A stretch of 39,344 nucleotides of DNA from a virus, in IMG/VR virus record IMGVR_UViG_3300033141_005909, positions 1 through 39,344 of that record, one strand, 5' to 3'. A program made the position numbers and the translations under genes. The notes below the pieces were generated by a model, which saw only the letters and a list, made by a program, of their open reading frames with translations, ran no database searches and was not told where the DNA came from. Of this stretch, positions 28,647 through 37,324 are shown piece by piece. The number at the start of each line of letters is the position of its first letter. The first letter of the stretch is position 1.

Positions 28647-30073
28647 ATGATGAAATTCAGTATATTCAATTGGCAATCAAATATGCAGATTTAGTTAAAA
28701 CTACTCTTGGACCTAAAGGGAGAAACAAGCTCGTTAAATTTGATTCTAATTTATTGGTTACTAACGATGGAGCCACAATTATGAAGTCAATTAAAACAGA
28801 AAATCCAATAGGAGATTTATTTAAAAGACTTGCAGTTAGTCAAGAGCAGATTGCAGGTGATGGGACTACTACTGCGATTGTTCTGGCAGGCAGTTTATTG
28901 CAGAATGCTATGGATCTCATTAAGAAGGGAATGCATCCAAGCAATATAATTAATGGATATAATTTGGCTAAAATAGCCAGTTTAAATATTTTAGAGGAAT
29001 TAAAATTTGAAGGAGAGTTGGATCAGATTATTCAGACATGTTTGGGAAGCAAGGTAAGTCAGGAGATTAGAGAAAAAATAATTGAAGTCCTAAAATCAGC
29101 TCAAATAGATTATCAAAAACTTAGAATACACAAGCAGGACAATCAAAAAAATAATGTAGAATTAATAAATGGATATGGATTGAATGCTTTTGTGAGAAAT
29201 GAAAGAATGCCCAGTGAAACAAAAGGAAAAACATGTCTTTTGGATTTTAAAGTAAATTTGAAAACAACTGAGCAGTATAATTTGAAAGATGCAGATGAAT
29301 TGGAGAAGCTTGAAGATAAGGAAAAAAAATTTGCCAAACAAATAGTCAATAATCTGAAGAAAGCAGATATTAAATGTGTTTTTTATACAGATACCAGCAG
29401 GGAATTTGAAGCATATCTAACTAATGAAGGAATTAGCGGAATTCTTTTAAGAAAAAAAGATGATATAGACAATATTTCACTTGTTCTAAATAAAAGAGCA
29501 ATTCCTGATAATAAGGTTGATTTCGCTCAATATGCGGCAGAAGCTGAAATGCAGTCAAATAAAGGTTCAGTTAAATTAAGTTCAAAAAATTCTCAAATTA
29601 AGACATTAATTATTTCAGGACAGACACTTCAAATATTAGAGGAAATTCAAAGGGCATTGGAAGATGTTGTTACAATTCTAAAGCACGGCAATGAAGTAGT
29701 AGTGGGGGCTGGAGCCATAGAAATGCAGATTGCTAAAAAAATCAGGGAAATAGAAGTGAAAGGCAAGGATCAGATTAGTTTTCATAAATTTGCCAATTCA
29801 TTAGAAGCTATCCCAATGCAGATTGCTGAAAATTGCGGCATGGACAGCTGGCAGTTGATAACAGAATTAAGGGCTCTTCACAAAACAAACCAAAATATTG
29901 GAATTGATGTTAATAATAAATTAGGTTATTCTGATGCTAAAAGCAGGGGAATTGTAGAGCCTGTAATGGTTAAGATTTATGCAATTGCAAATGCTGTTGA
30001 TGTTGTTAATTTAATTTTAAAATTAGATACAATTTTAGTAGGAGAAGAAAAAGAAAAAAAAGATAAAATATAA
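28643..30073 (+). CDS. Group II chaperonin (thermosome-like)
   Basis: 476 residues. TTLGPKGRNK (20-29), NDGATI (41-46), the ATP-binding GDGTTT (72-77), Asp341 (the position of the hydrolytic Asp in RALED), and GAGAIEMQIA (355-364) identify it. The apical domain runs from about 165 to 320 with a short protrusion. At 476 residues versus about 540 it lacks the first ~20 residues and other trims. Thermosomes fold proteins in Archaea; a viral copy could fold virion proteins or replace the host one. ATGA overlap upstream shows it is in the early operon. Confidence 0.88.
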   Translation: MNDEIQYIQLAIKYADLVKTTLGPKGRNKLVKFDSNLLVTNDGATIMKSIKTENPIGDLFKRLAVSQEQIAGDGTTTAIVLAGSLLQNAMDLIKKGMHPSNIINGYNLAKIASLNILEELKFEGELDQIIQTCLGSKVSQEIREKIIEVLKSAQIDYQKLRIHKQDNQKNNVELINGYGLNAFVRNERMPSETKGKTCLLDFKVNLKTTEQYNLKDADELEKLEDKEKKFAKQIVNNLKKADIKCVFYTDTSREFEAYLTNEGISGILLRKKDDIDNISLVLNKRAIPDNKVDFAQYAAEAEMQSNKGSVKLSSKNSQIKTLIISGQTLQILEEIQRALEDVVTILKHGNEVVVGAGAIEMQIAKKIREIEVKGKDQISFHKFANSLEAIPMQIAENCGMDSWQLITELRALHKTNQNIGIDVNNKLGYSDAKSRGIVEPVMVKIYAIANAVDVVNLILKLDTILVGEEKEKKDKI

Positions 30074-30081
30074 CTTCAAAA

Positions 30082-30816
30082 ATGAATAAAATAATCTGGC
30101 TGACAGGGGAAAGTGGAAGCGGCAAAACCACTCTTGCCTTAAAATTGGCAAAAGAATTAAATGCAATTATATTGGATGGAAATGAAATGCGGGGAAGTAT
30201 TTCTGTCGGGGCGGGATTTTCAAAAGAGGAGAGAGCGGAACATAATTATAGGGTGGCAAGATTAGCAAATGTTTTATCTAAACAAATGAATGTAATTGTT
30301 TCTGTAATTGCGCCAAGCAGGGATGTTAGAAAAAAAATAGACAAAATTTGCTCTCCTATTTGGATTTATGTTAAAAGAAATTTGCCGAAAAGAAAAGGGC
30401 ATTTTTATGAAGAACCGAAGGAATATATTATGGTTGATAGTGATAAAAATACAGTTAAAGAAAATCTTGCTAAAATAAAAAATTTATTTGGAGATAGTAG
30501 AAAATTTTGTTTATTTATTGGAAGATTTCAGCCATTGCATGAGGGGCATAAGAAATTATTTGATGAAGTTAGAAGAGAAGGAAAGAATATTTTAATTGGA
30601 ATAAGAAATACTAATATTGATGAAGAAAATCCTTATTCTATAGATGAAAGAATTAAAATGATTAAAGAAGAAGTTCCAGATGCAGAAGTTATTGTTTTGC
30701 CTGATATTGAGGCTGTTTGTTATGGAAGGAAAGTAGGTTATGATATTAGAGAAATTAAATTGGAAAAGGATATTGAGAAAATATCTGCATCTAAAATTAG
30801 AAAAGGAAAAAAATGA
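30082..30816 (+). CDS. APS kinase-like (CysC) / nucleotidyltransferase fusion
   Basis: 244 residues. Residues 1-130 form the CysC-type kinase: P-loop GESGSGKTT (9-17), LDGNEMR, GFSKEERAEHNYRVA and IAPSRDVR. Residues 141-240 form a nucleotidyltransferase: FIGRFQPLHEGHKKLF (His153 and His156 in HxGH), ending in ISASKIR. The kinase would phosphorylate APS to PAPS, the sulfate donor; the second domain resembles NMN or cytidyl transferases. Overlap of four bases with the next glycosyltransferase ties it to surface chemistry. Confidence 0.78.
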   Translation: MNKIIWLTGESGSGKTTLALKLAKELNAIILDGNEMRGSISVGAGFSKEERAEHNYRVARLANVLSKQMNVIVSVIAPSRDVRKKIDKICSPIWIYVKRNLPKRKGHFYEEPKEYIMVDSDKNTVKENLAKIKNLFGDSRKFCLFIGRFQPLHEGHKKLFDEVRREGKNILIGIRNTNIDEENPYSIDERIKMIKEEVPDAEVIVLPDIEAVCYGRKVGYDIREIKLEKDIEKISASKIRKGKK

Positions 30817-31910
30817 AAGTATTATTTTCAGGTGCGGTGTTTCATCCAACAGGATTTGGGAAGCATTCAAGAGAATTAATTAGAGCAATTAAAAAAAAAC
30901 ATGAGATTCAGATAGATGACTTTTATATTCCCAGAAAAGATATTAATGTAAAAGGATTTGATCAACTAAATAATTCAATTATTAAAGAACTCAAAGATAT
31001 AAATCAAACAATTACAATAATTAATGATTATCCTCACAAATGGGAAAAAGGACATGGCAGAAGATTTGCATTTTTAATTCATGAAGGAAGTAAACTGCCT
31101 GATATTTATATTCAAGCAAGCAGTCAGTTGGATGGAATTTTTGTGCCAAGTCAGGCAACTAAAAATTTGGCTAAATGGAATGGGGTTAAAGTTCCGATTT
31201 ATATAATTCCTGAAGGAGTAGATCCTGATTTTTATTATCCACAGAATAATTCTAAAACAGGGGATAAATTTAAATTTTTATTTATAGGAAGCTGGACAGG
31301 CCAGTTAATTGATAGAAAAGGAGCAGGACTTGTAATTAAAGCATTTAATGAAGAATTCAAAAAAGAAGAAAATGTAGAATTAATTTTAAAAATCTCAACA
31401 TTTTGGGCTCCTAAATTTGATGTCAATCAGGCAATCCAACAGATAATCAGGAAAGAAGATAATAGAATTAAATTTAATCAGGATGCTATCACCCCAGAAG
31501 AAATCAGGCAGTTATATTGGGATGCTGATTGTTTTGTCATGCCTACACAAGGAGAATCATTTGGTTTGACAATTTGTGAGGCAATAGCCTGCGGCGTTCC
31601 TGTAATTGTTACTAATGATAAAAATTCAGGGCATATGGATTATACAAAAGATTTTGTAACCTATGTAAATTGGAAAGAATTAATTCAGGGAGATTTAAGA
31701 TTTTTTCATCCAGATAATAGATTTCCTTTAATTGATTTAGAAGATTTAAAGAAAAAAATGAGAGAAGTTTATGAAAATTATGAAGAAAAAAAGAAAATTG
31801 CATTAAAAGGAAGCGAGTTTGTTAGAAAACAATTTAATTGGGATAATGCTGTTCAAAAAATAGAGGAGGTTTATAATGCTCAAAGTAATATGTCCGAATT
31901 GCAGAAATGA
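30813..31910 (+). CDS. GT4-type glycosyltransferase
   Basis: 365 residues. The start MKVLFSGAVFHPTGFGKHS is the Rossmann acceptor half. The C-terminal half has FIGSWTG, the donor-site segment QGESFGLTICEAIACGVPV with the E-x7-E motif, and an NSGHMDY loop. Transfers a sugar from a nucleotide-sugar with retention, known of the family. Overlaps both neighbours, so it is co-translated with the kinase fusion and the zinc ribbon. Confidence 0.8.
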   Translation: MKVLFSGAVFHPTGFGKHSRELIRAIKKKHEIQIDDFYIPRKDINVKGFDQLNNSIIKELKDINQTITIINDYPHKWEKGHGRRFAFLIHEGSKLPDIYIQASSQLDGIFVPSQATKNLAKWNGVKVPIYIIPEGVDPDFYYPQNNSKTGDKFKFLFIGSWTGQLIDRKGAGLVIKAFNEEFKKEENVELILKISTFWAPKFDVNQAIQQIIRKEDNRIKFNQDAITPEEIRQLYWDADCFVMPTQGESFGLTICEAIACGVPVIVTNDKNSGHMDYTKDFVTYVNWKELIQGDLRFFHPDNRFPLIDLEDLKKKMREVYENYEEKKKIALKGSEFVRKQFNWDNAVQKIEEVYNAQSNMSELQK

Positions 31911-32136
31911 ACAGGATGTTGAAAAATTTAAAAGATGCATAATCTGCGGACAAATACTTTTCAAAGAAAATAAAGTAAAAGCAAAAGTAATACAAAAAAA
32001 AGTCGCATGTTCGCCTGAAGAAATAGAAAAAAAATTTAAATGCGAGTTTTGTGGTAATGAAGCAGAAACTTTAATTGATGAAACTCATTTAATATGTAAA
32101 AAATGCAAATGGAAAAGAAGCAATCCAAAAAAGTAA
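31876..32136 (+). CDS. Double zinc-ribbon protein
   Basis: 86 residues. CPNC and CIIC near the start, then CEFC and CKKC, form two zinc ribbons. Lies between two glycosyltransferases, overlapping each by about 35 bases. Role unknown; a protein-binding adaptor is likely. Confidence 0.6.
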   Translation: MLKVICPNCRNEQDVEKFKRCIICGQILFKENKVKAKVIQKKVACSPEEIEKKFKCEFCGNEAETLIDETHLICKKCKWKRSNPKK

Positions 32137-33308
32137 TGATTTTAACTGATTCCCCATTTCTTTCAACGGGTTATGGTAGTGTAATGTATAACCTTTTGAA
32201 AAGATGGATTGGGAGAGATAAATTTGAATTTATTTTTATTGGAAATTCTGCTGAAAGAGAACATGAACATAAATTAGGAAAAGGAACTTACAAAGTATTG
32301 CCGAGATTTTCTGATTTTGGATATGATGTTTTAGAAAAATACTTATTAAAATTCCAGCCAAATATTCTTATCACACTTTATGATATTGGCTATCAATCTG
32401 GATTTATAGAAATTACAAATAAAGCTCATCAAAAAGGATGGAGAGGGAGATGGATTGCTTATCTTCCAATAGATACTGAAACTAAAAAAGTATTTACTTG
32501 GAAGGATGTTTTAAATGAATTAGATATTGTAGTGGCTATGAGCAAACATGGACAAAAATTTTTAAAAGAAAATTATCAGATTGAATCAAAATATATTCCT
32601 CATGGAGTAGATATTAATGTTTTCAAACCAGATATAAGCCAGAAAAAAAAATCAGGAATTTCAGAAGATGTATTTGTAATCGGAGCAGTAGGTAAAAATC
32701 AGATTAGAAAAATGTGGCCTGTTTTATTTAAAGCTTATTCAGAATTTCAAAAGGATAAATCAGATGTTAAATTGCTTTTACATGTTGATATGGATCCCAA
32801 GTCATTGGAATCAGGATGGAGTTTAAAATATCATGCAAATAAATATGAGTTTAATATTAGTTCTACAACAGATAAATTGGATCATGTGGAAAGACAATTT
32901 ATTGATAATGATGCAATGGCTAAAATCTATAATACTATGGATTTATATGCTTTTCCAACTGGTGGTGAGGGATTTGGAATACCAACTTTAGAAGCATTAA
33001 GCTGTGGTATTCCAGTAACAACAACCGATTATACAACGGGTAAAGAGCTTTGCGGTGATGCAGGATTTAAGATGATTCCTATTTTAAAAGATAAATATGG
33101 AAGAAATGTTATGTGGGATGGATTGAATGGAGTTGAATTTGCAATTGCAGATGACAAAGTTTTAAAAGAGAATTTGGAATATTATTATAAACTTTGGAAA
33201 GAAGGAAAATATGGGCCAGAAAGATACAAAGCAAGACAACATGCTTTAAAGTATGATTATGATAAAATAGCAGATAAATGGTTAAAACTTTTTAATGAAA
33301 TTTTATGA
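32103..33308 (+). CDS. GT4-type glycosyltransferase (second)
   Basis: 401 residues from ATG 32103 (or ATG 32109). TDSPFLSTGYGSVMYNLL is the N-terminal Rossmann part, PHGVDINVF the hinge region, and GGEGFGIPTLEALSCGIPV contains the E-x7-E donor motif. It differs clearly from the first GT4, so it is not a recent duplicate. Overlaps the terminase gene by four bases, which puts glycan genes in one operon with packaging genes. Confidence 0.8.
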   Translation: MQMEKKQSKKVMILTDSPFLSTGYGSVMYNLLKRWIGRDKFEFIFIGNSAEREHEHKLGKGTYKVLPRFSDFGYDVLEKYLLKFQPNILITLYDIGYQSGFIEITNKAHQKGWRGRWIAYLPIDTETKKVFTWKDVLNELDIVVAMSKHGQKFLKENYQIESKYIPHGVDINVFKPDISQKKKSGISEDVFVIGAVGKNQIRKMWPVLFKAYSEFQKDKSDVKLLLHVDMDPKSLESGWSLKYHANKYEFNISSTTDKLDHVERQFIDNDAMAKIYNTMDLYAFPTGGEGFGIPTLEALSCGIPVTTTDYTTGKELCGDAGFKMIPILKDKYGRNVMWDGLNGVEFAIADDKVLKENLEYYYKLWKEGKYGPERYKARQHALKYDYDKIADKWLKLFNEIL

Positions 33309-34750
33309 GATCAATTCAAGAAATAATGAATGGAAGTGGATTTAATAAAGAAGATTTTGATGCTTTTTGGTTTGCTTGTTATTTTTCATATCCTTTTTTT
33401 GCTAAACATGTATTTGGTTTTAAAGTAGGAGATTTCCATGAAGAATGGGCTAATTTATGTGAGAAATTTAAAAGAGTAGCAATAATTGCACACAGAGGTT
33501 CAGGCAAAACATTTTGGTTTGCAGGTTATTTTGTCTGGAGAGCAGTTTTTTTTAGAGATGAAGAATATTTAATTGTTTCTAATAGCTTGGAGCATTCTAA
33601 ATATATTTTAAAAGTTGTTAAAAGTTTGATTACAGAGAATGAGTTGTTAAAACAATTAGCACCTTCAGATAGAAATCAAACATGGAGGCAGACAGAAATC
33701 ACAACATCAACAAACTGCACTTTTTATATCAGAACATTTAGTGAAAATATAAGAGGTCTTCATCCGAATTTTATTTTTTGTGATGAAGGACAGAATTATG
33801 AGAATAAATCAATTTTTTGGCAGGTTATTAGTCCAACTGTTCAATTGAAAAATGGAAAGATATTTGTTGTAGGAACAACTCGGAGTTTTGGAGATTTATT
33901 AATGGAATTGTATAATGAGAATGATGAATATTTTTCAAAAAAATATCCTGCAATAATTAAAAATGAAAAAGGAAAAGAAGTTCCTTTATGGCCTGAAAAA
34001 TATACATTAGAGAATAAAGATATTTTTAAAAAAATATCACTTCCAAGAATTAGAAGGGAAATAGGGGAAATTAATTTTGAACAGGAATTTATGTTAAATC
34101 CTGTAAGTAGCCAAACTGGATTGTTTCCTTATGAATTAATCCAAAGAAATATCGATAGTTCTCAGGGTTTTTTAGAATTCGCACAATCAAATGAAAGATA
34201 TGTTATTGGAATGGATATTGCTTATTCTAAAGAAGTTAAAGGAGATTTTTCAGTAATTATTGTATTGGGAATTGATCCTCAAAGAAATAAAAGGATTGTT
34301 TATATGGACAGATTTAAGGGTAAATCACCAAATGAACAAAAAAGTATTCTTAAAAATATAATTGGAAGATTTCATCCATATAGAGTTATCATAGATGAAA
34401 AAGGGGTAGGCGAGGGTTTTTTGAGAGATTTAAAAGAAGAAGTGCATACAACTCAAATAGAAGGGAAATCATATAATCAGCCAGAAGCAAAAAATGATTT
34501 ATTAAAAAGTTTGAGAAATGAGTTTGAAAACAACCGATTGACTATTCCGCATAATCCAGAACATGCTATTAGTTATGAAAGAATAAATGTTTTAATTAAA
34601 GAATTAGAGGAAACAGGATGGGTAATCAAAAATAATAAAGCAAAAATAGAAGGATTAGGAAAACATGATGATACAGTTATGGCTTTAGCATTAGCAAATT
34701 TTGCTTCAGAAGGTTCAGTAGGAAAAGTGAGTTTATCTACGCTCGATTAA
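33305..34750 (+). CDS. Terminase large subunit
   Basis: 481 residues. Walker A AHRGSGKT (62-69), Walker B FIFCDE (156-161), motif III VVGTTRS (188-194), and an RNase H-like nuclease with GMDIAYS (Asp304), VIIDEKGVGEG (Asp364) and HDDTVMALALA (Asp455/456). It pumps DNA into the prohead and cuts the concatemer. Its last 14 bases overlap the opposite-strand regulator. The usual small subunit is not next to it. Confidence 0.88.
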   Translation: MRSIQEIMNGSGFNKEDFDAFWFACYFSYPFFAKHVFGFKVGDFHEEWANLCEKFKRVAIIAHRGSGKTFWFAGYFVWRAVFFRDEEYLIVSNSLEHSKYILKVVKSLITENELLKQLAPSDRNQTWRQTEITTSTNCTFYIRTFSENIRGLHPNFIFCDEGQNYENKSIFWQVISPTVQLKNGKIFVVGTTRSFGDLLMELYNENDEYFSKKYPAIIKNEKGKEVPLWPEKYTLENKDIFKKISLPRIRREIGEINFEQEFMLNPVSSQTGLFPYELIQRNIDSSQGFLEFAQSNERYVIGMDIAYSKEVKGDFSVIIVLGIDPQRNKRIVYMDRFKGKSPNEQKSILKNIIGRFHPYRVIIDEKGVGEGFLRDLKEEVHTTQIEGKSYNQPEAKNDLLKSLRNEFENNRLTIPHNPEHAISYERINVLIKELEETGWVIKNNKAKIEGLGKHDDTVMALALANFASEGSVGKVSLSTLD

Positions 34751-35306
34751 ATTTTGAAAAATCTATTTCTGCTTTGATTTCTTCTCCTGCTTTCCATTTT
34801 ATGATAAGCTGTTTCATAATATCTTCTATAAGATAACTCATTACAACGTGTTTTTCTTTACAAAGTTGTTTGAAGTCCTCAAAGATTTTCTGATTTAAGC
34901 TTAAACTTGTAATTCCTCTACTTGTTTCAGAAATAGGTGTTTTTTCTTTTTTAATAGCTCTTTTTAATTGTCGTGTAGACCAATTATTTTCTTTTGCTTT
35001 TTTCAGCCATTCTTCTGGATTGTCTGTAAATCCTGCAATAAAATGATGTGTCCATGTCATATTTGATAATCGCTTATCATTTCTAAAAATTCCAGAAACT
35101 TTACGATAAATTCTTAATGTATTATATTCTTCCTTAACATCTTCAGCAAATTTTTGTAAAGATTTTTGTCCATATTTAACTTCAACATCTAAAGCAAGAT
35201 CTCCTTTTTCCCATCTACAATCATCCTCATTTTTGATTAATTGTTTATATTTTTCAACAAAAGTTTCATAATCATTAATTTGTTCTTGTTCCATCTTTTG
35301 TTCCAT
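34737..35306 (-). CDS. Antisense regulator with helix-turn-helix / ribbon-helix-helix domain
   Basis: 189 residues on the opposite strand between terminase and portal. The middle (MTWTHHFIAGFTDNPEEWL, KKAKENNWSTRQLKRAIKK) is a segment shared with viral plasmid- or partition-type regulators (DUF3102-like). The C-terminal part (LNQKIFEDFKQLCKEK, MSYLIEDIMKQL) resembles a ribbon-helix-helix-like domain. Convergent overlap with terminase and a divergent TATA-rich gap (35307-35376) with the portal operon imply control of packaging genes. Confidence 0.6.
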   Translation of the reverse strand: MEQKMEQEQINDYETFVEKYKQLIKNEDDCRWEKGDLALDVEVKYGQKSLQKFAEDVKEEYNTLRIYRKVSGIFRNDKRLSNMTWTHHFIAGFTDNPEEWLKKAKENNWSTRQLKRAIKKEKTPISETSRGITSLSLNQKIFEDFKQLCKEKHVVMSYLIEDIMKQLIIKWKAGEEIKAEIDFSKFNRA

Positions 35307-35321
35307 AATTAATGAAGTAAT

Positions 35322-35359
35322 AGTTTATATATAAATGTTATTGAATATCTATATATTTA
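35322..35359. promoter_or_regulatory. Divergent TATA-like boxes
   Basis: TTTATATATAAA, a near-palindrome, lies about 23 bases before the minus-strand ATG at 35306; CTATATATTTA at 35349 lies about 23 bases before the plus-strand ATG at 35377. Both genes can start leaderless. Confidence 0.55.
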
Positions 35360-35376
35360 GTTTTTTTGAGAATTAT

Positions 35377-35583
35377 ATGAAATTTAAGGAAATTTTAAAG
35401 AAAATAGGAAGATTTTTTTATAATTTTAGAAAAAAGAGAATAATTTTTATAGAAACAAATCAATCTAATGATGTAATTAAAGATTTACATAAGTTTTTGA
35501 CTGAAGTTATTCCAGATAAAAGATTTGTAATTGTTCCTTCAACAACTGCAACAGAATTGAAAATAACAAAAAAATGGCTTTAA
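35377..35583 (+). CDS. Hypothetical small protein
   Basis: 68 residues from ATG 35377, the leaderless position set by the TATA box; an upstream in-frame ATG at 35335 lies too close to the promoter. Basic start (KFKEILKKIGRFFYNFRKK), then IIFIETNQ and VIVPSTTATELKITKKW, an alpha/beta arrangement. It overlaps the portal gene by 10 bases. Function unknown. Confidence 0.5.
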   Translation: MKFKEILKKIGRFFYNFRKKRIIFIETNQSNDVIKDLHKFLTEVIPDKRFVIVPSTTATELKITKKWL

Positions 35584-37187
35584 TTTTAAATAAAAAAATA
35601 GGAAATAGATTAGGTTTAGATCCAGATTATACTCCTCATTGGACTGAAACAGATAAGCCAATAATTTCAGGATTAGAAGGAGTTAATATTGATACTCTTT
35701 ATGAAGTTATTAAAAAATCTCCAGAAGTAGTGGCTTCAATTAATGCATTAGTTGAAGATATTATGTCTGATTATTGGAAATTTGAAGGAGCTAAAAAACC
35801 AATAGAAGATGCAGAAACATTTGTTGAAAATTCAAAATTTTATAAAATTTTGAGCAATGCTTTATATGATTTATTTATAACAGGAAATGCTTATATTTTA
35901 AAATTATCTGTTTCAGAAGCAAGGATTAAATCTTTATTAGATAGAATTTCACAAAATAAAGTTATGCAAAAATTTGGATTAAAAAGAAAAGAAGTTAGAA
36001 AACAAATATTTTATGAATTAAAACAAAAAAATACCTTTGTTCCAAAAGATCTGCAAAATTTAAAAGCATCTACTGTTTATATTGAATATGATGAACATGG
36101 AATTATTAAACATTATAGACAAACAGTTAATGAAAATACAGTTATATTTCAACCAAATGAAATAGTTCATTTAAGTTTAATTAATTTAGGAGGATCAGTT
36201 TATGGTTTTACTGGTTTAGAACCACTATTAAGTGATATTGCATCTTTAATATTTGCAAAAGATTATGCAGGTAAATTCTTTGAGAATAATGGTGTTCCTA
36301 ATTTATTGATTAATCTGCCAGAAGCAATGGGTGAAGAAGATAGAAATTATCAAGTTCTTAAACAACAAATGAAGGAACTTAAAAAGAAAGAAAATAAATG
36401 GAGAGCTTTAATTACAACTGGCCCAGTAAATATTAATCAGATAGATCCTTTTAGCAAGGAGATGCAGTTTGTTGATTTAATCAATCATTTTACAAAAATT
36501 GTTCTAATGACATTAGGTGTGCCTCCACAAAGAATTAATCCACAAGAAACAAAAGGATCTCAAAATGAATTAAGAGCTTATGAAGGTTATTTTAAAAAGA
36601 TTAATTTTTTGCAAAGATTAATTGAAGGAAGTTTAAATAGAGAGATATTCAGTGAGTTTGGAAAAGTAAAATTAAGATTTAATCGTTCTTATAAAATAGA
36701 TGAATTAAGAGAAGCCAATATAGTAGCTATTTTAGCAGATAGAGGTTTGATAACAATTGAAGAAGCAAGAGAATTAATGGGAATGGAAAAAGAAATGAAA
36801 GGAGAAATTCCAAATCAAAGAGGTCAAGACAGAGATACAAGAAGTCTTAGAGGAGAAGATACAAGAAAACCAGAAGATGAAGAACTAACTCAGCCACAAG
36901 ACAGACAACCAAAACCAGATAATAAAATAAGCGGAAGAACCCAAACATTTTTAGAGAAAAAATATGAAGAATCAAAAAAAGTAAGATGGGAAGATTTTAA
37001 AGCACTTGTAGAAAGAATAATGCCTTTTCAAGATGCAAATATTCTCTATCATGAAACAGATGAACAAATAATGCTTTATTTTCATGATGGTAAATGGTCT
37101 TATAAATGTGAAATAGATAAGAGAGATATAGATGTAGAAGAATTTAAATTTGATTATCTTACTAATGCTGTAAGGTTGTTATTGTAA
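35574..37187 (+). CDS. Portal protein
   Basis: 537 residues. An N-terminal PEVVASINALVEDI and LYDLFITGNAYILKL are the portal wing; the helical core has HLSLINLGG, then GLEPLLSDIASLIFAKDYAGKFFENNGVPN (conserved in HK97-type portals), VNINQIDPFSKEMQ and VPPQRINPQ. The C-terminal 130 residues are charged and less conserved. Forms the ring for DNA entry. Precedes the fibre genes and, across the circle, the protease and capsid genes. Confidence 0.85.
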   Translation: MALILNKKIGNRLGLDPDYTPHWTETDKPIISGLEGVNIDTLYEVIKKSPEVVASINALVEDIMSDYWKFEGAKKPIEDAETFVENSKFYKILSNALYDLFITGNAYILKLSVSEARIKSLLDRISQNKVMQKFGLKRKEVRKQIFYELKQKNTFVPKDLQNLKASTVYIEYDEHGIIKHYRQTVNENTVIFQPNEIVHLSLINLGGSVYGFTGLEPLLSDIASLIFAKDYAGKFFENNGVPNLLINLPEAMGEEDRNYQVLKQQMKELKKKENKWRALITTGPVNINQIDPFSKEMQFVDLINHFTKIVLMTLGVPPQRINPQETKGSQNELRAYEGYFKKINFLQRLIEGSLNREIFSEFGKVKLRFNRSYKIDELREANIVAILADRGLITIEEARELMGMEKEMKGEIPNQRGQDRDTRSLRGEDTRKPEDEELTQPQDRQPKPDNKISGRTQTFLEKKYEESKKVRWEDFKALVERIMPFQDANILYHETDEQIMLYFHDGKWSYKCEIDKRDIDVEEFKFDYLTNAVRLLL

Positions 37188-37324
37188 TGGTAACTCCAGT
37201 TCCTGATATAAAAAATATAGAACATAATGAAGATGCTGAAGCAAAAAAGGTTGTTTTAATTGGAAAAACAACTTCTGGTTCTTATAAAACGATTAAATTA
37301 GATACAGATGGAAGTTTAATATGA
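37187..37324 (+). CDS. Small paralogue of the fibre N-terminus
   Basis: 45 residues (TPVPDIKNIEHNEDAEAKK, then TTSGSYKTIKLDTDGSLI). The first 47 residues of the next gene match it closely, so it is a duplicate of the fibre's virion-attachment domain. Starts on the portal stop (TAATG) and overlaps the fibre by four bases. Confidence 0.65.
   Translation: MVTPVPDIKNIEHNEDAEAKKVVLIGKTTSGSYKTIKLDTDGSLI

Noticed and set aside
24150-35075. 16-base match ATTTGATAATCGCTTA between 24150-24175 (minus) and 35060-35075 (plus)
   Set aside because: One copy lies within the coding region of the antisense regulator, and a single AT-rich 16-mer match in about 39 kb may be chance.
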